This document shows, in pieces, positions 46,913 to 59,056 of a stretch of 64,000 bases of DNA. Origin of the DNA: Amborella trichopoda (lineage: Eukaryota > Streptophyta > Magnoliopsida > Amborellales > Amborellaceae); assembly GCF_000471905.2 (NCBI RefSeq), contig NW_006499751.1:3956548-4020547 (forward strand), in the 5' to 3' direction. The notes beneath the pieces are model-generated. The model was not told the DNA's origin, ran no database searches, and worked only from the letters and a program-made list of their open reading frames with translations. Position 1 is the first letter of the stretch. Every line of letters starts with the position of its first letter. A program made the position numbers and the translations under genes.

Positions 46913-47640
46913 TTCTTCTCTCTCTTCTTTCTTCTCTCTCCCTCTCTTTTGTTCTTTATCTCTTCTCTATTCCCTTTTCTTCTTTTCTCCTCTTTCCTCT
47001 CTCATCTCCACTCTCATTTCTCTTCTCTTCTCTCCACTCTTATCTATCTCCTCTTTTCTTCTCTTCTTCGTCTTCTTTCTTCTGTTCTTTTCTCTTCTCT
47101 TCTTCTTGTTCTCTCCTATCTTCTCTTCTTCTTCTTTTCTCTTCTTCCTCTTTTTTTCTCTCTCTTCTCTTCCCTTCATCCTCTTCTCTCTCGTCCTCTC
47201 TTCTTTTCTCTTCTTCTCTTCTTCTCTTCTTCTTATTTTCTCTTCTCTTCTTCTTCTTCTCTCTTCTCCTCTCTTCTCTTTTCTTCTTCTCTTTCTCTGC
47301 TCCCCCTTCTCTTCTCTTCTTCTTTTTTCCCTTCCTTTCACTTCTTCTTCTCTTTCTTTTGTCTTCTCTCTTAATCTATCTTCTTTTTCTCTCTTCTGTC
47401 TTCTCTCTTATATCTTCACTCTTCCTCTTCTTCCTCTTCTTTCTCTTCTTTCTTCTCTTCTTCTTCTTATCTCCTCTCTCTCTTCTCTTCTCTTCTCCTT
47501 CTCTCTTCTTCTATCTCTCTTCTCCTCTCTCTTTCTGTCTCTGCTTTTCTTCCTTCTCTCTCACTATTCTTCTCTTACTCCTTCCTCTCTTCTCTTTTCT
47601 CCATCTCTTTCTTCTCTCTCTTCTTTCTTCTTCCTCTCTC
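46913..47640. repeat. Imperfect pyrimidine (TCTTCT/CTTTCT) tract
   Basis: About 700 bp are almost entirely C and T on the plus strand. It is a decayed extension of the CT microsatellite inside LTR-like copy A and is not protein coding. Confidence 0.85.
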
Positions 47641-47649
47641 ATTTGACCA

Positions 47650-48000
47650 AGGAACATGCTAAGTCTAGCACCTTCATGGTAGTCACATCGTCGACCAGTT
47701 TTATCGTTATACTGTTTTGAGTTTCCGTGCCCGTCTTACTGCCACGAAGACTAGCTATTGTGTCAGGCTAGTTGGTGTTAGTTCTGTCGTCAAGTGGTGA
47801 AGCCGTTATGCCAGTCTGAGTTACCATGCTAATCTTGTTGCCACGTCAGACTAGCCATTGTGCCAAGCTTGTTGGTGTTGATTTTATCGTCGAGTAGTTA
47901 AGCCACCGTGCCGGTTTGAGTTAGTGTGCCGGTCTTGTTACCACATAAAATCAGTCACCGTACTAGTCTAGCCACTGTATCAGTCTAGCCATCTGGTCAA
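47650..48000. repeat. Degenerate repeat with GCCACGTCAGACTAGCCATTG units
   Basis: Phrases of the type GTGCCGGTCTTGTTGCCACG followed by ACTAGCCATTGTGCCA repeat two to three times with about 130-150 bp period. A shorter version is at 51100-51270 in copy B. This supports copies A and B being the same LTR family. Confidence 0.6.
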
Positions 48001-48232
48001 ACTTTTCTTTCTTCTCTTCTCTTTCCCTGTTCTATTTCTTCCTTCTTTTCTCTCAATCACCTCAATCTCTCTCGTCCTATTCTTTCCTTCTTCTTTTGAA
48101 TGCGTCGCCCAAAGACAAGGTGGGGTCCCTTGGCCCACTTGTCTTGTAAAATTAACTATGCATGAGTGATCACAAAAATAGGAGAGTACAGGTCAAAGTA
48201 GGTGATTTCGAACCAGTTGTAGGATTGGGGGG

Positions 48233-51200
48233 TGTTTGACCACATTTTTTAGCACCTTGAGTCCCGATGCTGAATAAAAAAGAAGTCAGTCAATAAGACC
48301 TTAACATACAATGGAATTCCTGACAGTCTCAGAATTGTCTTAGAACCGGTCTGAATCTTCTTAAGCACTCCAAAAGGCCACCAGCCAATTGTCTCATTCT
48401 AACATGTCTAAGGCAACACAGAAAAAGAAACAATTTTGGAAAATTCATCCTCTAGCACCTTGAAACAAACCCACCATAACTAGAACTATATTTTTGATGG
48501 GTCAAACGGCTATGGGACCATTGCCATTGGATCCAGCACGGTCGAAAAACCCCTATGGGTTAAGTTTCGGCTTAATCAGAAATTCGAGGACAAAGTTATG
48601 AGTTAAACATTAAAAAGGGGTAGGCCGCACGCTAGTCCCGTGCGGCCTCCCTACACTAATCTCCATTAAAGGAGGCTGGTGTGCACAATCTCGAGCAGTA
48701 ACTTCAAATACTTGTATCTCACTCGTTCTAAGTCAGATCGCTCTCAAACTTGGTAAGCTTGTTCGTCTTATCAAGAAGAGAATTTTGATATGTAGCATGA
48801 TCTTTGATGATACCCGAGCAGGAAGAAAAACTAGAGAGAAGTTGATGATTCGTGAAAATAGTTGTAGAAAATTCCGCAGCAGCATGCCTCGCTCGAGTTG
48901 CCATATCACGACGTTCGCATACCCGAGCAATGCGAAACCAATTGGATTATGGTACGTAAGGTTCGAGGCTATCTTTAGTCTGAACTCCGAATACGATGAA
49001 CGATTGGATTCGACACACGAAGGCATCAAAGTTGCTGCAGATTTCGGCCGCCGAATTTTCATATTCCGACAAAAAACCCAAGACAACAAAATCTTCTTCC
49101 GAACATGAAATCGAGCTACGTTCATTGCAACGTGATCGTGATGGAATTCTTAGTGTGATTCTACAAAGAAATCAAAGAAAAACATCAAGAAACAAGCGCA
49201 CGATAGATCATAAGTTTTCAAGATTTATACAAATTTTGAGTCGCATGATCGTGGCCTAAAAACGAGATTCATGGCTCAAAGTTGTTATCAAATCAATATT
49301 CATGCCGAGTCCAGAAAGAAAACAATCATCTTTCGATCGAACGGATGTCGGAGCAACCCCGAATCATCCATAGAAGATCACGCAAGTTCTAGGGCAGCAG
49401 CAGGGACTGTTTTGGAATTTCATCTATTGTTGGGCAGGGGCAAAACAATTACTTTGCACCCAATTTTAGAATTTCTTTTAATTCAATTAAATTACAATTA
49501 TCATCAATTTAGGTAGTTTTTTAGCGTACGCCCATGTTTGGACCCAATTTTATAAGTACATGCTAAACACAATTATTATAGGACCTTGGATTTTTCAATA
49601 CTCATCGATAAAATTTGAGAGTTTTCATGTTCAAATTGTGGGTACGTCTTGGAGAGAGAGAGGAGAGAGAAAAAAGGTTCGATACCCATTAGTTAAAGTA
49701 ATTTTATCTCTTCCTCTCGTCTCTCTCTTTCTCTCTCCTCCTCTTATCTCTCTTTCTCTCTCCTCTCATCTCTATCTTTCTCTCTCCTCCTCTCATCTAT
49801 CTTTTTCTCTTCTCTCATCTCTATCTTTCTCTCTCCTCCTCTCATCTATCTTTTTCTCTTCTCTCATCTCTATCTTTCTCTCTCCTCCTCTCATCTCTCT
49901 CTTTCTCTTTCCTCTCATATATATCTCTCTTTCATTTTTCTTATTTAATCTTCATTATTCACTTTCCTCTTCTCTCTTCTTTCTTTATTTTCTTTTTCTT
50001 CACTTTCCTTCTCTCTCTTTCTTCTCTGATCATGCATGGTGGAGCTTATTGCTGGGTGTGATGTCCTTATACTTCTGGAGCATAGATGGTGAGCTGAGCC
50101 TTAACCAGAATGGAGAGCTGGGCCTCTGTTAAAGTTCATCTTATTCCCTTGTGTCATGGAAGGTGAAATCTCATCACCGTCCATGTTTTTTCTCTCTTCT
50201 AATTCTTGTGTCATGGACGACAAAAGCTCATCGTTGTTCTCTCTCTTATTCCCCTGTGTCATGGATGGTGGAAGCTTATCATCGTCCATGTTTTCTCTTT
50301 CTTCTAATTCTTGTGTCATGGACGGTGGAAGCTCATCTCCGCTGTGTTTTCTCTTTCCTCTTCTCTCCTCTGTCATGGATAGTGGAAGCTCATTGTCATT
50401 CTTGTTTTATCTCTCTTCACTTTTTGTCCTGGACAGTAGAAGCTCATCGCCGTCCGTATCTTCTCTCTATTTTGATTCCTCTGTCATGAATGGCAGAAGC
50501 TCATCACTGTCAATGTTTTCTCTCTCTTCACTTCTTTGTCATGGACAGCGGTAGCTCTTCGTCGTCCATGGTTTCTCTCTCTTCATTCCTCTGTCATGGA
50601 TGGTGGAAGCTCATCGTCATCCATATTTTCTCTCTCTTCATTTCTCTATCATAGACGGTGGAAGCTCATCATCGTCCATGTCTTCTCTCTCTTGATTCCT
50701 CTATCATGGACGGTGGATGCTCATCGTCATCCATGTTTTCTCTCTCCTCTCCTGTATCATGCACGACGGATGCTCATAGCCGTCCATGTCCTCTCTCTCT
50801 TCTCAATCTTCTGTCATGGACGATGTAAGTTCATTGCTGTCCACATTCCCTTATCTCTCTTTTCTCTCTTCTTCACCCGTCCTCTTCTTTCTTACTGTTC
50901 CTTTCTTTTGCTTTTCTTCTCTCTCTCTCTTTCCTTTCTTTTTCTCATATGCATGACATCAGTAGTACTGTGCATGCCTTTACCTCTCTCTTTCTTTTCT
51001 CTCTTCCCTTCTTTCCCTCTCGTTTGATCAAGGGAGGCTAAGTCAAGCAATGTCATGGTAGTCTCATCTTCTAGCAGTACTGTTGCTGTGCCAGTTGTAT
51101 TCACCGTGCCTGCCTTACGGCCACGATAGACTAGCCATCGTGCTGGGCCAGTGGATGATCGTTCTATTGTCTAGTAGGATTGTCGTTGTGCCGATCTATT

Positions 51201-51644
51201 TACTATGCCCGTCTTGCTACCACGTCAGGTCAATCACTTGCTGATCTAGCTACTGTGTTAGTCTAGCCACTTAGTCAAATTCCTATCTTCCCTATTCCTC
51301 TACTTCGTCTCTTTCTTCTTTGGAATGTGCATGCCTATGTGCATTTGCCCAAAGACAAGGAGGGGTCACTTAAATTAACCATGTGTGTGTGATTGGGAGG
51401 TGATTCTGAACTAGTTTTACGACTGGGGAGATTTCTTTGTGATCTAAGAGGGCGCCCACACCAGCCAGCTTGAGTAAGTCCCAAACCCACCTTGAATTCC
51501 TCTCTCATCGGTTGGTATACCTACCCTCATTCTTGAGCGAGGTTCCCAAGAGAGCGATCTCAAAGTCTCGGGTTCTCTCGAATCTCTAGATGAGTGCTGT
51601 CAGATCATTCAGATCCGGAGGACGAGATCGAGGCACCAAAAAAG
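48233..51644 (+). mobile_element. LTR-like copy B (about 3.4 kb), 5' LTR of the gag-protease element
   Basis: It begins TGTTTGACCACATTTTTTAG and is homologous to copy A from end to end, with a short CT zone. A further segment (about 51430-51644) then leads to a primer-binding-site-like sequence at 51646. It contains the larger hairpin minisatellite array (50030-50850). The exact right boundary is not certain because the last bases (CACCAAAAAAGC) do not end in a clean CA. The matching 3' LTR would lie beyond base 64000. Confidence 0.58.
50030..50850. repeat. Hairpin minisatellite array in copy B (about 14 units)
   Basis: Units such as TCATGGACGGTGGAAGCTCA followed by TCGTCCATG recur every 55-65 bp, spaced by TTTTCTCTCTCTTC tracts. 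The same palindromic arms as in copy A are present, but the loop reads GGAAGCTCATC rather than GGAACCCATC. Copies A and B have thus diverged and homogenised separately. Confidence 0.8.
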
Positions 51645-51645
51645 C

Positions 51646-51665
51646 TTGACGACTCTACTGTCGGA
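51646..51665 (+). promoter_or_regulatory. Primer-binding-site-like sequence
   Basis: TTGACGACTCTACTGTCGGA resembles the TGGCGACTC-CTGGGGA primer-binding site of some plant Ty3/gypsy elements of the Tat group, which I recall as complementary to a tRNA-Arg. Two or more substitutions are present. Its place between the LTR-like copy and gag supports the reading. Confidence 0.45.
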
Positions 51666-54190
51666 TCTTTCTTGTTTGACTAGTTTCTCCTTTGTTTTTT
51701 CGCTTTCACACACTACATAGCTTATGGGTTCTCTAACCCATTTATCCGGATCGGGGATTTTTTGATCCCCGCATTCACAAGGGTCCCATTGGAACAAGTT
51801 CCTCAAACTTCATTCTCAACTTTCCTTCTGAGTCAAGACTCACCCAATGTCTAGCTCCCATGTCTTAACCTAGATAGGCGTGAGGAGGGATTTAAAAGTC
51901 CCTAACTCCCCATCTCCTAGGTCTGGTAGAATTTGTACCAAGGCCTCTTGCATCTGTAGCATATCTGCAGCCACTCACAGCATGCACCCTTCCACCGACA
52001 AGTCACTTGTCAGTCATATTGTCGAGGTACGCCGGAAGGCTACCCAGTCTCTTTCTGTAAAAGATAAGCAATTTTTCGTTGCTTCTGCTAGTTGTCGCAA
52101 GGCTTCCCCCCCATTCCTGCACCACCACGAGTCTCTACCCTTAGAGGCTCGGCACATCAAGGCGGAGACCCTGAGGCCTCCACCTCTCGCACACACCATA
52201 AGGCTCGTAGGACATCAACTCGAGCCACACCTCAGGGCAACTCTTATGTTACCTCGAGTCAGCATCCAGGATCATACCTCCTAAGGCTAGGTCCTGCATA
52301 CGTTATATATATACATCCCACTGCTTGGGGCAACGCCATTGCTGCACCAACCCAAGCACACTGGAGACAAATCCTTCATCCTCTCACTCAGGACACACTA
52401 GCTCCCTTTGTAAGGAGCAGGATTCCACATGTTCTCTTACAAACAATTGCTCGTAGTTCTCAGCCTTCTAAGGCCATACCACTTGCTCGAGCCCAGGCTG
52501 ACCCCCAAGTCACCTGTGATCCTTCTTCAAGGGGCGCGCACGCATTGCCGTCACTTACAACCCCTTGCTCCCGACTCAAACGCCGACATGAGTCAACCCT
52601 TTTCTTGCCTACTCCTCTGTCGAGCAAGCACCTCCAGCCTTGGTACTCGAAGATCTTCCCCAAGAGTACCATCTTGAACCAGCCCCGTCATCTCGGCCAT
52701 GTCGCTAGAGCTCATAAGAAGGCTCAGGGCAAAGACCTGATGAGAGATCAAGTCCTTCATCCTCCCCCATGTAGGATGACCCTAGTTCCTGACCCACACC
52801 CGTTGCTTCATCTAATGAAAACAACTCTTTCCTGTTAAGAAGAGTCGACTAGCTGCAGACTTGATCGTAGTTCTGGCATGAGGTCCATCAAAACCTCAAA
52901 GCTAAACGGCATAAGGGTCGACAAATTTTGACTCGGGAAGTACCAAGATGGTTGAGGCAATCAGCTCTGATGACTCCCTTGGTTTGAATCCCTTCTACCT
53001 TCTTCAGATGACAAAGCCTGAAGAAGAAGTCCATGAACCCTGCATTGTAGTTAGTGTCTTAGAAGATGACCCTCAGCAGTCACGGTCCCAAGACTGTCGA
53101 GAACTAGTCCTCATGAGATCTACATACAAGACTCGAGTCCAGTCGGGGCATGCTGACCCCTTGCTGACCGATCTGCCACGTGCGACCCGTCAAGCCTGGA
53201 AGCCCTCAACTACAACTAAGGCTGACCTCCCTGAAGAAATGGTCAGTGTAATGGTTGCAAACGAACCTGGCGACTCTCAAGAGGAGTGTATGAATAGGTT
53301 TGAAGACATGATACATGCAATGATGGAGAAGATTGATCATGTAGATGCCGCGCGACACTCGGCTAAGCATGAGATCAACTACCATCATTCAGATGATGCA
53401 CCTCCACGGCAGCCTCCTCCTCTTGCCTCACAGGATAATTCCATCTCTCACCCTGTCTCATAGGCAGACATTGACATTATGGTAAACCATAGCTTAAAGA
53501 ACCGGCAGATCCTGATTATATAAGGGGCAATGCTTTACCAAAAGCCATATGCCTCTTACATTGATTAGGTGCCATTTCCCTCAGATTATAAGAAAGGGAA
53601 GTTTCCCCTGCTCAATGGAACCGCATCCCCGCGCATATCGCCCACTTCCAAGCAACATGTCCAGAGACAGCGGCTAATGGGAGACTCCTTCTCCGTCAGT
53701 TTGTTGAAACCCTTGATAGCCCTGCTTTTTAGTGTAATGCTCGGCTTCCTCCAAACTCTGTGCATACTTGGTAGGAAATGGAGAAACTGTTCCACCAGTA
53801 CTTCTATGAGGTCGAGAGATAAGTCCAAACCATCGAGCTCCTCACCTTGACCCAAGATCCCGATGAGCCTTTGGATCAATTCATATCAAGGTGGAGAGAT
53901 TTGGCTGCTCACCATTCCAATCCCATGCCTGAGAAGGAATCAGTTCAAACTGGTGAGCGAAACATGCGACCTAAAATTGCTCTACATGCCTCCAATCTGA
54001 CCTCCATGTCAAAGCTGCTCTCTAAGTTGGTCCTCATAGAAAGCATGTCACGCCACCACGGCGAGTCACGACAACAGTCTCCAAGCTCAGGAAACAATCG
54101 GGGCAATGGTAGCTCTTGGACCAATACCCGGGGTAACCAACAGAAAGGAGTGATCAGTGCGGCCGTTACCTTAAGCGACCCAAAGAAGGC
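51650..54190 (+). pseudogene. Leader plus gag, tandem copy 1 (Ty3/gypsy)
   Basis: The leader contains GACTAGTTTCTCC (51678) and GGTTCTCTAACCCA. Gag follows in broken frames: MMEKIDHVDAARHSAKHEIN (about 53320), DYKKGKFPLLNGTASPR, then FVETLDSPAF and LTQDPDEPLDQFISRWRDLA (about 53850-53910). The D-P-DEPLDQFISRWRDLA pattern is the retrotransposon gag core (PF03732-like). Frameshifts and stops interrupt it. At about 54190 the sequence switches back to the leader and repeats as copy 2, offset 2536 bp at the leader and 2400 bp at the gag core. Confidence 0.75.
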
Positions 54191-56590
54191 TCCCTCTCAG
54201 ATCGTACTTGTTTGGCTAGTTTCTCCTTTTGTTTTATTTTTTGTATTCACACATCCCTTATGGCTGCTGGGTTCTCTAACCCATTCATCCAAATCGAGGA
54301 TTTTCTTATCCCTGCATTGGCGAGTGTCCCCAAGGAACAAGTTCCTCTACCTTCATTCCCAACCCTTCTTTTTTAGCAAAGACCCCAGGTCTAGCTCCCA
54401 GGTATTAACCTGAATTGGCATGAGGCCATCTCCTCGCTCTGGTGGAACCTCCACCAAAACTCCTTACATCGGCAACACATCTGTTGCCCCACATAGCATG
54501 CACCATGCCACCGACAAGTCATTTGTCGGTCGTATCGCTGAGGTATGCCAAAAGGCTGCCAGCCCCTCTCTATAAAGGGCAAGCAAGTTGCTATTGCCTT
54601 TATGGGTCGCCACAAGGCTACCCCCACATTCCTGCACCACCACCAGTCTCTATCCCTAGAGGCTCAACACATCGAGGCGGAGACCCTGTGACACCATAAG
54701 GATGTGGGTCATCCACTTGAGCCACACCTGGGGGTAACCCTTACGTTACCTCAAATCAGCACCCAAGATCTGACCTTCCAAGATTGGGTCTTGCATACGC
54801 TGCTCATATGCATCTCACTGCTCGAGGCAACGCCGTCAGTGTGCCAACCCGAGTACAGAGGAGACAACCTCCTCGTTCACCTACTCAGCACGCACATGCG
54901 CACCCTGTAAGGGGCAGGCCTCCACCAGTTCTCTTGCAGACACTTGCTCGCAGTCCTCCGCCTTTTAAGGTCAGACCACTTGCTTGAGCCCGGACTAACC
55001 CCTAGGTCACCCTTCACCCCTTTTCAAGGGGCGCACTCGTGTCGTCATCACAGACATCCCCTCGCCCTCTACTCAAGTGTCCTCATGAGTCAACCATGCT
55101 TTTTCCTGCTCCTCTTTCTTTGAGCAAGCACCTTCAACATTGGTACTCGAAGACCTTCCCCAAAAGTACCATCCTGAACTAGCCTCGTCATTTCACTCAT
55201 GTCGTTGGGGCACACAAGAGAGCTTGGGGCAAAGACCTGATTGAAGATCGAGTCCTTCATCCTCCTTAGCACAAGATGATTCAAGTCCATGGCCCTCATC
55301 CTTTGCAGCACCTGATCGAGATGGCCCTCTCTTGTGCAAGAAGAGCCGAACAGTCGCAGTCCCAATCACACCTCGCCTAAACCCCTTCTACCCTCTTCAA
55401 ATGACGAAGCCTAAAGAAAAGCTCCATAAGCCCTGCACTATGGTTAATATTGTGGAAAGTGACCTAGCCCCTCGTCAGCCATGGTCCCAAGACCATCGAG
55501 AACCAGTCCTCATGTGATCGGCATACAAATGTCGAGTTCAGTCAGGGCATGTTGACCCCCTACTGACTGATCTGCCCCGTACGACCCGTCAAGTTTACAA
55601 GCCCTCGATCGCAATTAAGGCTGACCTCCCAAGAGAAACACTCAACGTAATGGTTAAAAATGAGCCTGACTCGCAGGAAGACCGCATGGATAAGTTTGAA
55701 GATTTGGTGCGTGCGATGATGGAGAAGATTGATCGTATATATGCCGCACGACAATCAGCTAACCATGAGGTCAATTCCCACCACTCAAATGGTGCACCTC
55801 CAAGGCAGCCCCTTCCCTCTGCCTCACAGGATAACTCTGTCCCTCACCCCGTCTCACAGGCAGATATAGATGCTATGGTAACCCATAGCCTAAAGAACAG
55901 GTAAATTATGGGGCTACAGGGTACAACGCCTTATCAAAGGCCATACCCTTCATATATTGACCAGGCCCCGTTTTCCACAGATTACAAGAAAGGGAAGTTT
56001 CCCCTATCCAACGGGACCACGTCCCCGAACCAGCATATTGCCCATTTTCAGGTAGCATGTTGAGAAACAATGGCTGATGGGAGACTCCTTCTCTGTCAGT
56101 TTGTTGAAACCCTTGACGGCTCAGCTTTTCAATGTAATGCTCGACTCCCTCCAAAGTCAATACATACTTGGGAGGCAATGGAGAAGCTGTTCGACCAGTG
56201 GTTCTACGAGGTCGAGAGAGAGGTTCAAATCTTTGAACTTCTCACCTTGGCTCAAGATCTCGATGAGCCTGTGGACCAATTCATATCAAGATGGAGAAAT
56301 TTGGCCGCTCGCCATCCCAATCCTATGCTCGAGAAGGAAGCACTCCAAACTTGCGTACGTAACATGCGACCTGAGATTGCTCTACATGTTGAGGCCTCTA
56401 ATCCAACTTTCATGTCAGAGCTGATCTCCAAATCAGTCTGCATAAAAAGTTTATCATGCCACCACGGTGGGTCACGGCAGCCGTCTGCAAGTTCAAGAAC
56501 AATCGGGGTAATGATAGCTCTCGGACTAACACTCGGGGCAGCCAAATAAAAGGAGTGATCAATGCAGCTATCACGGTCACTGACTCAAAG
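54191..56590 (+). pseudogene. Leader plus gag, tandem copy 2 (Ty3/gypsy)
   Basis: The leader starts again with GGCTAGTTTCTCC (54213). The gag N-terminus has MMEKIDRIYAARQSANHEVN (about 55720) and the core has CQFVETLDGSAFQCNARLPP and LDEPVDQFISRWRNLAARHP, ending near SCHHGG. The core ORF 56070-56549 is open for 159 residues, so this copy is better kept than copy 1. It continues without a break into the zinc-knuckle and protease parts, so this is the gag connected to the rest of the polyprotein. Confidence 0.78.
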
Positions 56591-56592
56591 GG

Positions 56593-57213
56593 GTGAGCAC
56601 GACAAAGATAATGCCCCAGGAGAGTAAGCAACAAAAGTCGTACAACCAAGTACCCCCTCCAGCGAATCTTAATCGGGATGGTTATTTCACCAGGCATAAG
56701 AACAAAGTCTACCCCTTTGAGAAAGAATGGGTCCCTGCACTGTTTAGGTTATTGTTGGAACAAGACATGATCGAGCTTCCAGAAGCCAATTTCCCTGAGC
56801 AAGCTGGGCTTGACACCCAATCAAATTATTGTGCTTACCATCGAAGAATCAATCACTCCACAGATGACTGCTTTTCGCTAAAAGATATTATCGAGGCCCG
56901 AATCTATAAGGGTCAGATAAAACTCGAAGACTTAAAGAAGGCATTCGGGGAATCAGAAGCCTCCCATGCAGTAACCATCCAAGAGGAAGATGAAGCCCTT
57001 GGTATCCTTCATGCTTTCTTTGTTATAATGCTTCAGGAAGGCCTAATCACACGAAAAAAGGCAAGGCAACCCCGACGCCTTGCTAAGGGAGCTGAAGACT
57101 GTTGGTACCCGTATCACCAGGTATGGGGTCACTACTGTGGGAATGCACCAGTTTCCATGATATATTTGCAAAGAAAATGCGGGAATGTCAAGAGTTTTAC
57201 AACATCCCAGTAA
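56593..57213 (+). CDS. Gag C-terminal region with zinc-knuckle-like motif (part of degenerate polyprotein)
   Basis: An open stretch of 206 residues contains FTRHKNKVYPFEKEW, LFRLLLEQDMIELPE and a knuckle-like YCAYHRRINHSTDDCFSLKD (Cys-x2-His-x4-His-x4-Cys). The last third changes character (RKKARQPRRLAKG), suggesting that the frame has slipped there. This is the nucleic-acid-binding end of gag. It is not an independent gene; it sits between gag copy 2 and the protease. Confidence 0.7.
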   Translation: MSTTKIMPQESKQQKSYNQVPPPANLNRDGYFTRHKNKVYPFEKEWVPALFRLLLEQDMIELPEANFPEQAGLDTQSNYCAYHRRINHSTDDCFSLKDIIEARIYKGQIKLEDLKKAFGESEASHAVTIQEEDEALGILHAFFVIMLQEGLITRKKARQPRRLAKGAEDCWYPYHQVWGHYCGNAPVSMIYLQRKCGNVKSFTTSQ

Positions 57214-57759
57214 GTGATCCCCAAGCCACTGCTCTGTTGATACAAGAGGATCTCCTAACATAATGAGTCAGATTTTGTTGAACCCTCCACTTCCTAAACA
57301 TGGATAGTCCACCATGGGTGAAGCAGACTCAAGTCCTTAAGACGAGAAGCAGTTCGCCAAGCTAGGGCTGTTCACAAGCCTAGTGAGACGGATCAAGCAC
57401 CACCTCAAAAAACCAGAAGGAGACAGGCACCAAGGGCTGCTCGTCGGAGAAACAAGACAGCTCAACCTCTAGTTGAGTAGGAATTTCTTTGGCCCCTTCC
57501 CCCACTACCAACCTTACTGAAATTTATCCCTGGCACGATCCTTCTTCCTTCTCCATCCCATCAAGAAGACGTCCCCGAGTCATCTTCTCCTCAAAGCATG
57601 TCCAGTGAGGGTGACGACGTTATAAGCACTCCCCAATGGTCTAAGCAAGGGAAAGACCTAAAAGATTCCCTGCATGCGTCCAACCCTAGTGATGATGTAA
57701 AAAGCTGACTTTCTGACCCTTCTCCTTCTTCTTCTTCTACTTCTCATCTTTCTTCTCCT

Positions 57760-58580
57760 ATGTCTCCTGCAGGTACAACCTTGAAATGTCCAAACTTCGA
57801 GGATCTTGACAGAGCATTCGAAGGAATCAACATAAGCAAGACGCAACAGAAACGATTGAGAAAGACCCTGACACAGGTATCTGGATTCCTAACAGTTGTT
57901 GATGCCCTGGCAGCTAAAGCCAAGGAAAAGCCACCTGCTTCAAAGAAGCACCAGTGGCCCCTTGAGCCTGACTTTGAGCAGAGATTGAGAGAATCAATAG
58001 GACAAAGTTTCTACTCTCAAGAAGCTTGCCACATGGTGCAAATCTCAGGAGCGTCACCCATCACGGGGCAGAAAAATCTTAGAACGGGGACGACGCTGCA
58101 ACCTCCACCACAGAAGTCGGGCACCTTGAAGTTTCCTAGTCCGCCACTGCCCCCTAATCCAAAGACTAATCTGCCTATCTTACAGCTCTCTGGGCTCCTT
58201 CCTAATCCCAATACCTCAAACAATCGAGTTAGCCAGCAGGCCAAAATAAACCTCTTCCACTCATACCAACTCCTCAACCCAGCATACCACCAAAACCAAT
58301 GGCAGGACTAGGAGCACAAGGGGCCTTGATCAAGAAAAGGTGAAATATGATGTGATAGAGCATCTACGGAAGCTTCCAGCTCTTCTCAGTATCTACGATG
58401 CCCTCATGCTCTCGAAGGATTACTGGATGGCGTTGGTTCAGGCTCTCTCTAACCTAGAGGTCTACGAGACTGAAGTAGAACCTATTTAAGTGGATCAAGT
58501 AATTTTGGAAGGATGTATGCCAATCACCTACTCAGAGGATGATCTGCAGCTTGGAGAAAATTTCATAATCACCCTATCTT
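57760..58580 (+). pseudogene. Polyprotein linker between gag and protease
   Basis: 57760-58311 is open and reads FEDLDRAFEGINISKTQQKR, then a Pro-rich segment. After a frameshift, 58340-58500 reads KYDVIEHLRKLPALLSIYDA, LMLSKDYWMALVQALSNLEV and YETEVE. The pattern LRKLPA-LS-YDAL-MS-ALV-AL is the conserved stretch just upstream of the protease in plant Ty3/gypsy Tat-like polyproteins. Stop codons interrupt it. Confidence 0.68.
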
Positions 58581-59030
58581 TATCACTGACGAATTATATG
58601 CATGCCCAATTAACCAAATTATGTTAGATGGAGGGTCGGCAGTCAACCTTATTCCAAGGAGGATCCTTACTCGATTAGGGTTAGGGTCTGAAGATCTTAC
58701 TCTGACCCACGTCACAGTTTAATGGTTCAACCCGTCAAGAGAGAAGCCAGCTGGCATAGTTCGCCTTCGTTTTAAGATCGGTGAGCTGAATAATTACGCC
58801 CAGTTTCATGTAATCGACACCGACACTTCCTACAACGTTCTCCTTGGTTGGCCATGGCTCCATGACCAGGGGGTGGTTCCATCGACGTTGCACCAATTCT
58901 TCAAGTATAGCATACGGTCTATGCCGGAGACAGCATACGGTCTATGCCGACAAAAGACCGTTCCCCGTAGCCGAAACTCACTACGCCGATGTTAAATATT
59001 ACTTCACAGATCTGGTGTTTCCTTAGAAGC
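58580..59030 (+). pseudogene. Ty3/gypsy aspartic protease (retropepsin) remnant
   Basis: The frame reads ELYACPINQIMLDGGSAVNL, with the catalytic motif as Asp-Gly-Gly-Ser (Asp codon 58627-58629) in place of Asp-Thr/Ser-Gly. It continues through RRILTRLGL, then FHVIDTDTSYNVLLGWPWLH (the conserved ILLGRPWLH segment) and GVVPSTLHQFFKY. A TAA stop (58720-58722) breaks the frame. A 23-bp direct duplication at about 58909-58949 adds a shift before the conserved ETHYADVKYYF end. Confidence 0.78.
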
Positions 59031-59056
59031 AGAATGATGGAGGTCACAAGTCTACA

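Noticed and set aside
50030..50850. CRISPR-like regularly spaced palindromes
   Set aside because: The genome is a plant; the spacers are all CT-rich and not unique, and units diverge. It is a minisatellite in an LTR.
49560..51027. ORFs of 112-190 residues in the second LTR-like copy
   Set aside because: They follow the hairpin minisatellite and CT spacers; the peptides repeat with the unit period and have no domain.
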